Notes under the pieces: model-generated | Seen by the model: the letters and a program-made list of their open reading frames with translations, nothing else | Database searches by the model: none | What the model was told of the DNA's origin: nothing | Shown here: one piece after another, positions 62,950 to 64,000 of the stretch | Layout: each line of letters opens with the position of its first letter | How positions within the stretch are numbered: position 1 is the stretch's first letter | Assembly (NCBI GenBank): GCA_002839435.1 | Contig: PGYA01000015.1 | Location: forward strand, 1 to 64,000 | Reading direction: 5' to 3' | Length of the DNA: 64,000 bases | Origin: Candidatus Riflebacteria bacterium HGW-Riflebacteria-2 | GTDB taxonomy: Bacteria > Muiribacteriota > Ozemobacteria > Ozemobacterales > Ozemobacteraceae | Position numbers and translations under genes: made by a program

Positions 62950-63008
62950 GGGGCTGTAGCTCAGCTGGGAGAGCGCGACATTCGCATTGTCGAGGCCGTT
63001 CAGCTCCA
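62950..63008 (+). pseudogene. tRNA-Ala copy lacking the T arm
   Basis: The first 51 bases match the tRNA-Ala(CGC) at 54543, as does the 3' acceptor strand CAGCTCCA. The T arm is missing: 14 bases are absent between two CCG triplets, so GAGGCCG runs straight into TTCAGCTCC. Without a T arm it is not expected to be a working bacterial tRNA. It also lacks the downstream terminator of the full copy. Confidence 0.85.
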
Positions 63009-63104
63009 TTCTTTAACAAATGTTCAGCAAAGAAGAAATTTTGAAGTCACAATTTGTGACATCAAAAACGAAAAGCCAGGCCAACAAAAAATGGTAAAGA
63101 ATGG

Positions 63105-64000
63105 CTATTTTAGTTCAATTTCTTTGCCGGCGATTTTTATGGACTCGGACCCGACAAATTCTGACATGTTCAGCGCCAGCAGGCCACGAGCTTTGACAGT
63201 GGCCAGATCATAATAGTAGAGCCGGCCAACCGGGCTGTCTTCGGAATCTTCCGGCAGGCTTTCGATGATTTCAGAGGTTTTGCAGCACAATAGCAGAAGA
63301 TCGTCGAGCGAGTGTACGTGCCGGCGGGCAATTTCGAATACCTGCGGAATCATGGCCTGCATGGCAATATGGCGGTCACTGTAGCCAAATTTATGGGCAT
63401 GCATCGCGTCAAGCGCGCTCATCAGCCGCTTGAGATCGTCTTCGGAACGGAGCAAGGATAATGCAAAGCTGCAAAGTTCCTGATATTGGCCGAGGCGTTG
63501 CAGCAAAATCGCAGAGTCTATAATCAAGCCTGCCCTTGCCTTTTGTTCGGCTTCTTTCGCAAGGTCTCTGTTCGGATCTTTCTTAAGATTTGCGCCCATG
63601 CTCATACCAATTGCCCTGTCGTCAGATGTAAACCAGCTGGTGCGAGTGCCGCCTAAATCATTTTCATAAAGCCGATAACTGGGAGGATTAGCCGACGGAT
63701 CCCACGAAAGTTCCCAGTAGCCCTCGCGGTCACCCTTTTCAAGCATATACCCGGCCTTAATTTGCGCGATGAGCGCAGCTTCTGCACGCTTCGCTTTTTC
63801 CCCGGCAGGAGAATTGGCATAGTCTTCCCTGGCATTTGGATTGATAGCGCTGGCCGAGTCTAAAAACCCGTTTGCAATAGCAATATCATAAGCTGTCTGC
63901 CCGGAAGTGGTTTGCAGATCAGCATCAGCTCCATGCGTTATCAGAGCGCTTACTACCAGAAAACGATCCGAGCTTGCAGAAAGCAACAATGGCGTCATGC
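63105..64000 (-). CDS. Ankyrin-repeat protein, partial
   Basis: The C-terminal 297 residues of a protein whose N-terminus lies beyond the window. The first part shows ankyrin repeats (MTPLLLSASSDRFLVVSALI, THGADADLQTTSGQTAYDIA). The rest is helical without a known motif; it contains a Trp-rich strand pair (GYWELSWDPSANPPSYRLYE). The ATG at 63998 is probably an internal Met, since the preceding residues of an ankyrin repeat would be expected upstream. Ankyrin repeats mediate protein binding; the partner is unknown. Confidence 0.8.
   Translation of the reverse strand, partial: MTPLLLSASSDRFLVVSALITHGADADLQTTSGQTAYDIAIANGFLDSASAINPNAREDYANSPAGEKAKRAEAALIAQIKAGYMLEKGDREGYWELSWDPSANPPSYRLYENDLGGTRTSWFTSDDRAIGMSMGANLKKDPNRDLAKEAEQKARAGLIIDSAILLQRLGQYQELCSFALSLLRSEDDLKRLMSALDAMHAHKFGYSDRHIAMQAMIPQVFEIARRHVHSLDDLLLLCCKTSEIIESLPEDSEDSPVGRLYYYDLATVKARGLLALNMSEFVGSESIKIAGKEIELK

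Noticed and set aside
1..64000. CRISPR array, phage genes, transposase or rRNA
   Set aside because: I looked for regular spacer-repeat patterns, transposase and integrase motifs and rRNA core sequences, and saw none.

Overview
The window looks like chromosomal DNA of a free-living, Gram-negative-type bacterium with moderate GC and closely packed genes. Signs are FecR-type anti-sigma and lipoprotein genes, many secreted proteins with Sec signal peptides, type IV pilin-like (pseudopilin) proteins and PilT motors. The mix of many prepilin-like genes, HEAT-repeat proteins, a CHASE2-SpoIIE phosphatase, a cyclase with a zinc ribbon, and large hypothetical membrane proteins reminds me of Candidatus Riflebacteria (Ozemobacter-like). 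That placement is a guess from gene content only. I see no phage, transposase, CRISPR array or rRNA.

Layout. 0-15 kb: mostly minus-strand housekeeping and hypothetical genes: bPH-like membrane proteins, an RDD/zinc-ribbon protein, an ABC-F ATPase, an Mrp-DsrE pair, a DUF4105-like protein, a cupin, and an ABC-2 exporter operon (permease, YtrA-type GntR regulator, ATPase) with a clear promoter and operator. 15.7-19.2 kb: two PilT-type ATPases in one operon with a GAF-class III cyclase. 19.2-25.4 kb: a DUF2087 regulator, glycerate 2-kinase, a peptidase-MA protease and the first HEAT-repeat protein. 25.4-42.5 kb: a dense block of secretion-type pseudopilins. It holds three separate sets, each with two Glu5-containing prepilins and one very large GspK/PilX-like protein lacking Glu5. 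A second HEAT-repeat paralogue, two STAS proteins, an ECF sigma factor and a FecR-type anti-sigma factor lie among them. 42.5-45.1 kb: a FecR lipoprotein and a CHASE2-SpoIIE phosphatase. 45.1-48.3 kb: a complete proC-proB-proA operon. 48.3-54.3 kb: a DUF1538 pseudogene broken at a poly-G tract, a Na+/solute symporter, a TPR plus novel-repeat protein, and a secreted protein ending in a DnaJ-type zinc finger. 54.5-63.0 kb: a tRNA-Ala(CGC), a 966-residue membrane protein, a tRNA-Ser(CGA) with an odd T stem, an operon pairing a D-Ala-D-Ala ligase-like/P1 aminopeptidase fusion with an HDAC-family deacetylase, a secreted protein, and a second tRNA-Ala copy that has lost its T arm. The window ends inside an ankyrin-repeat gene.

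How it fits together. The pseudopilin block with nearby PilT motors suggests several alternative pilus or type II secretion tip complexes that share core machinery encoded elsewhere. No PilB/GspE, PilC/GspF, PilQ/GspD or prepilin peptidase is in the window. The SpoIIE phosphatase and the STAS proteins, which keep the phosphorylatable serine, could form a partner-switching circuit; its kinase is not here. The best candidates for undescribed biology are the repeated pseudopilin triads with HEAT partners, the barrel-sandwich insert in one tip pilin, and the ligase-aminopeptidase fusion with its deacetylase.
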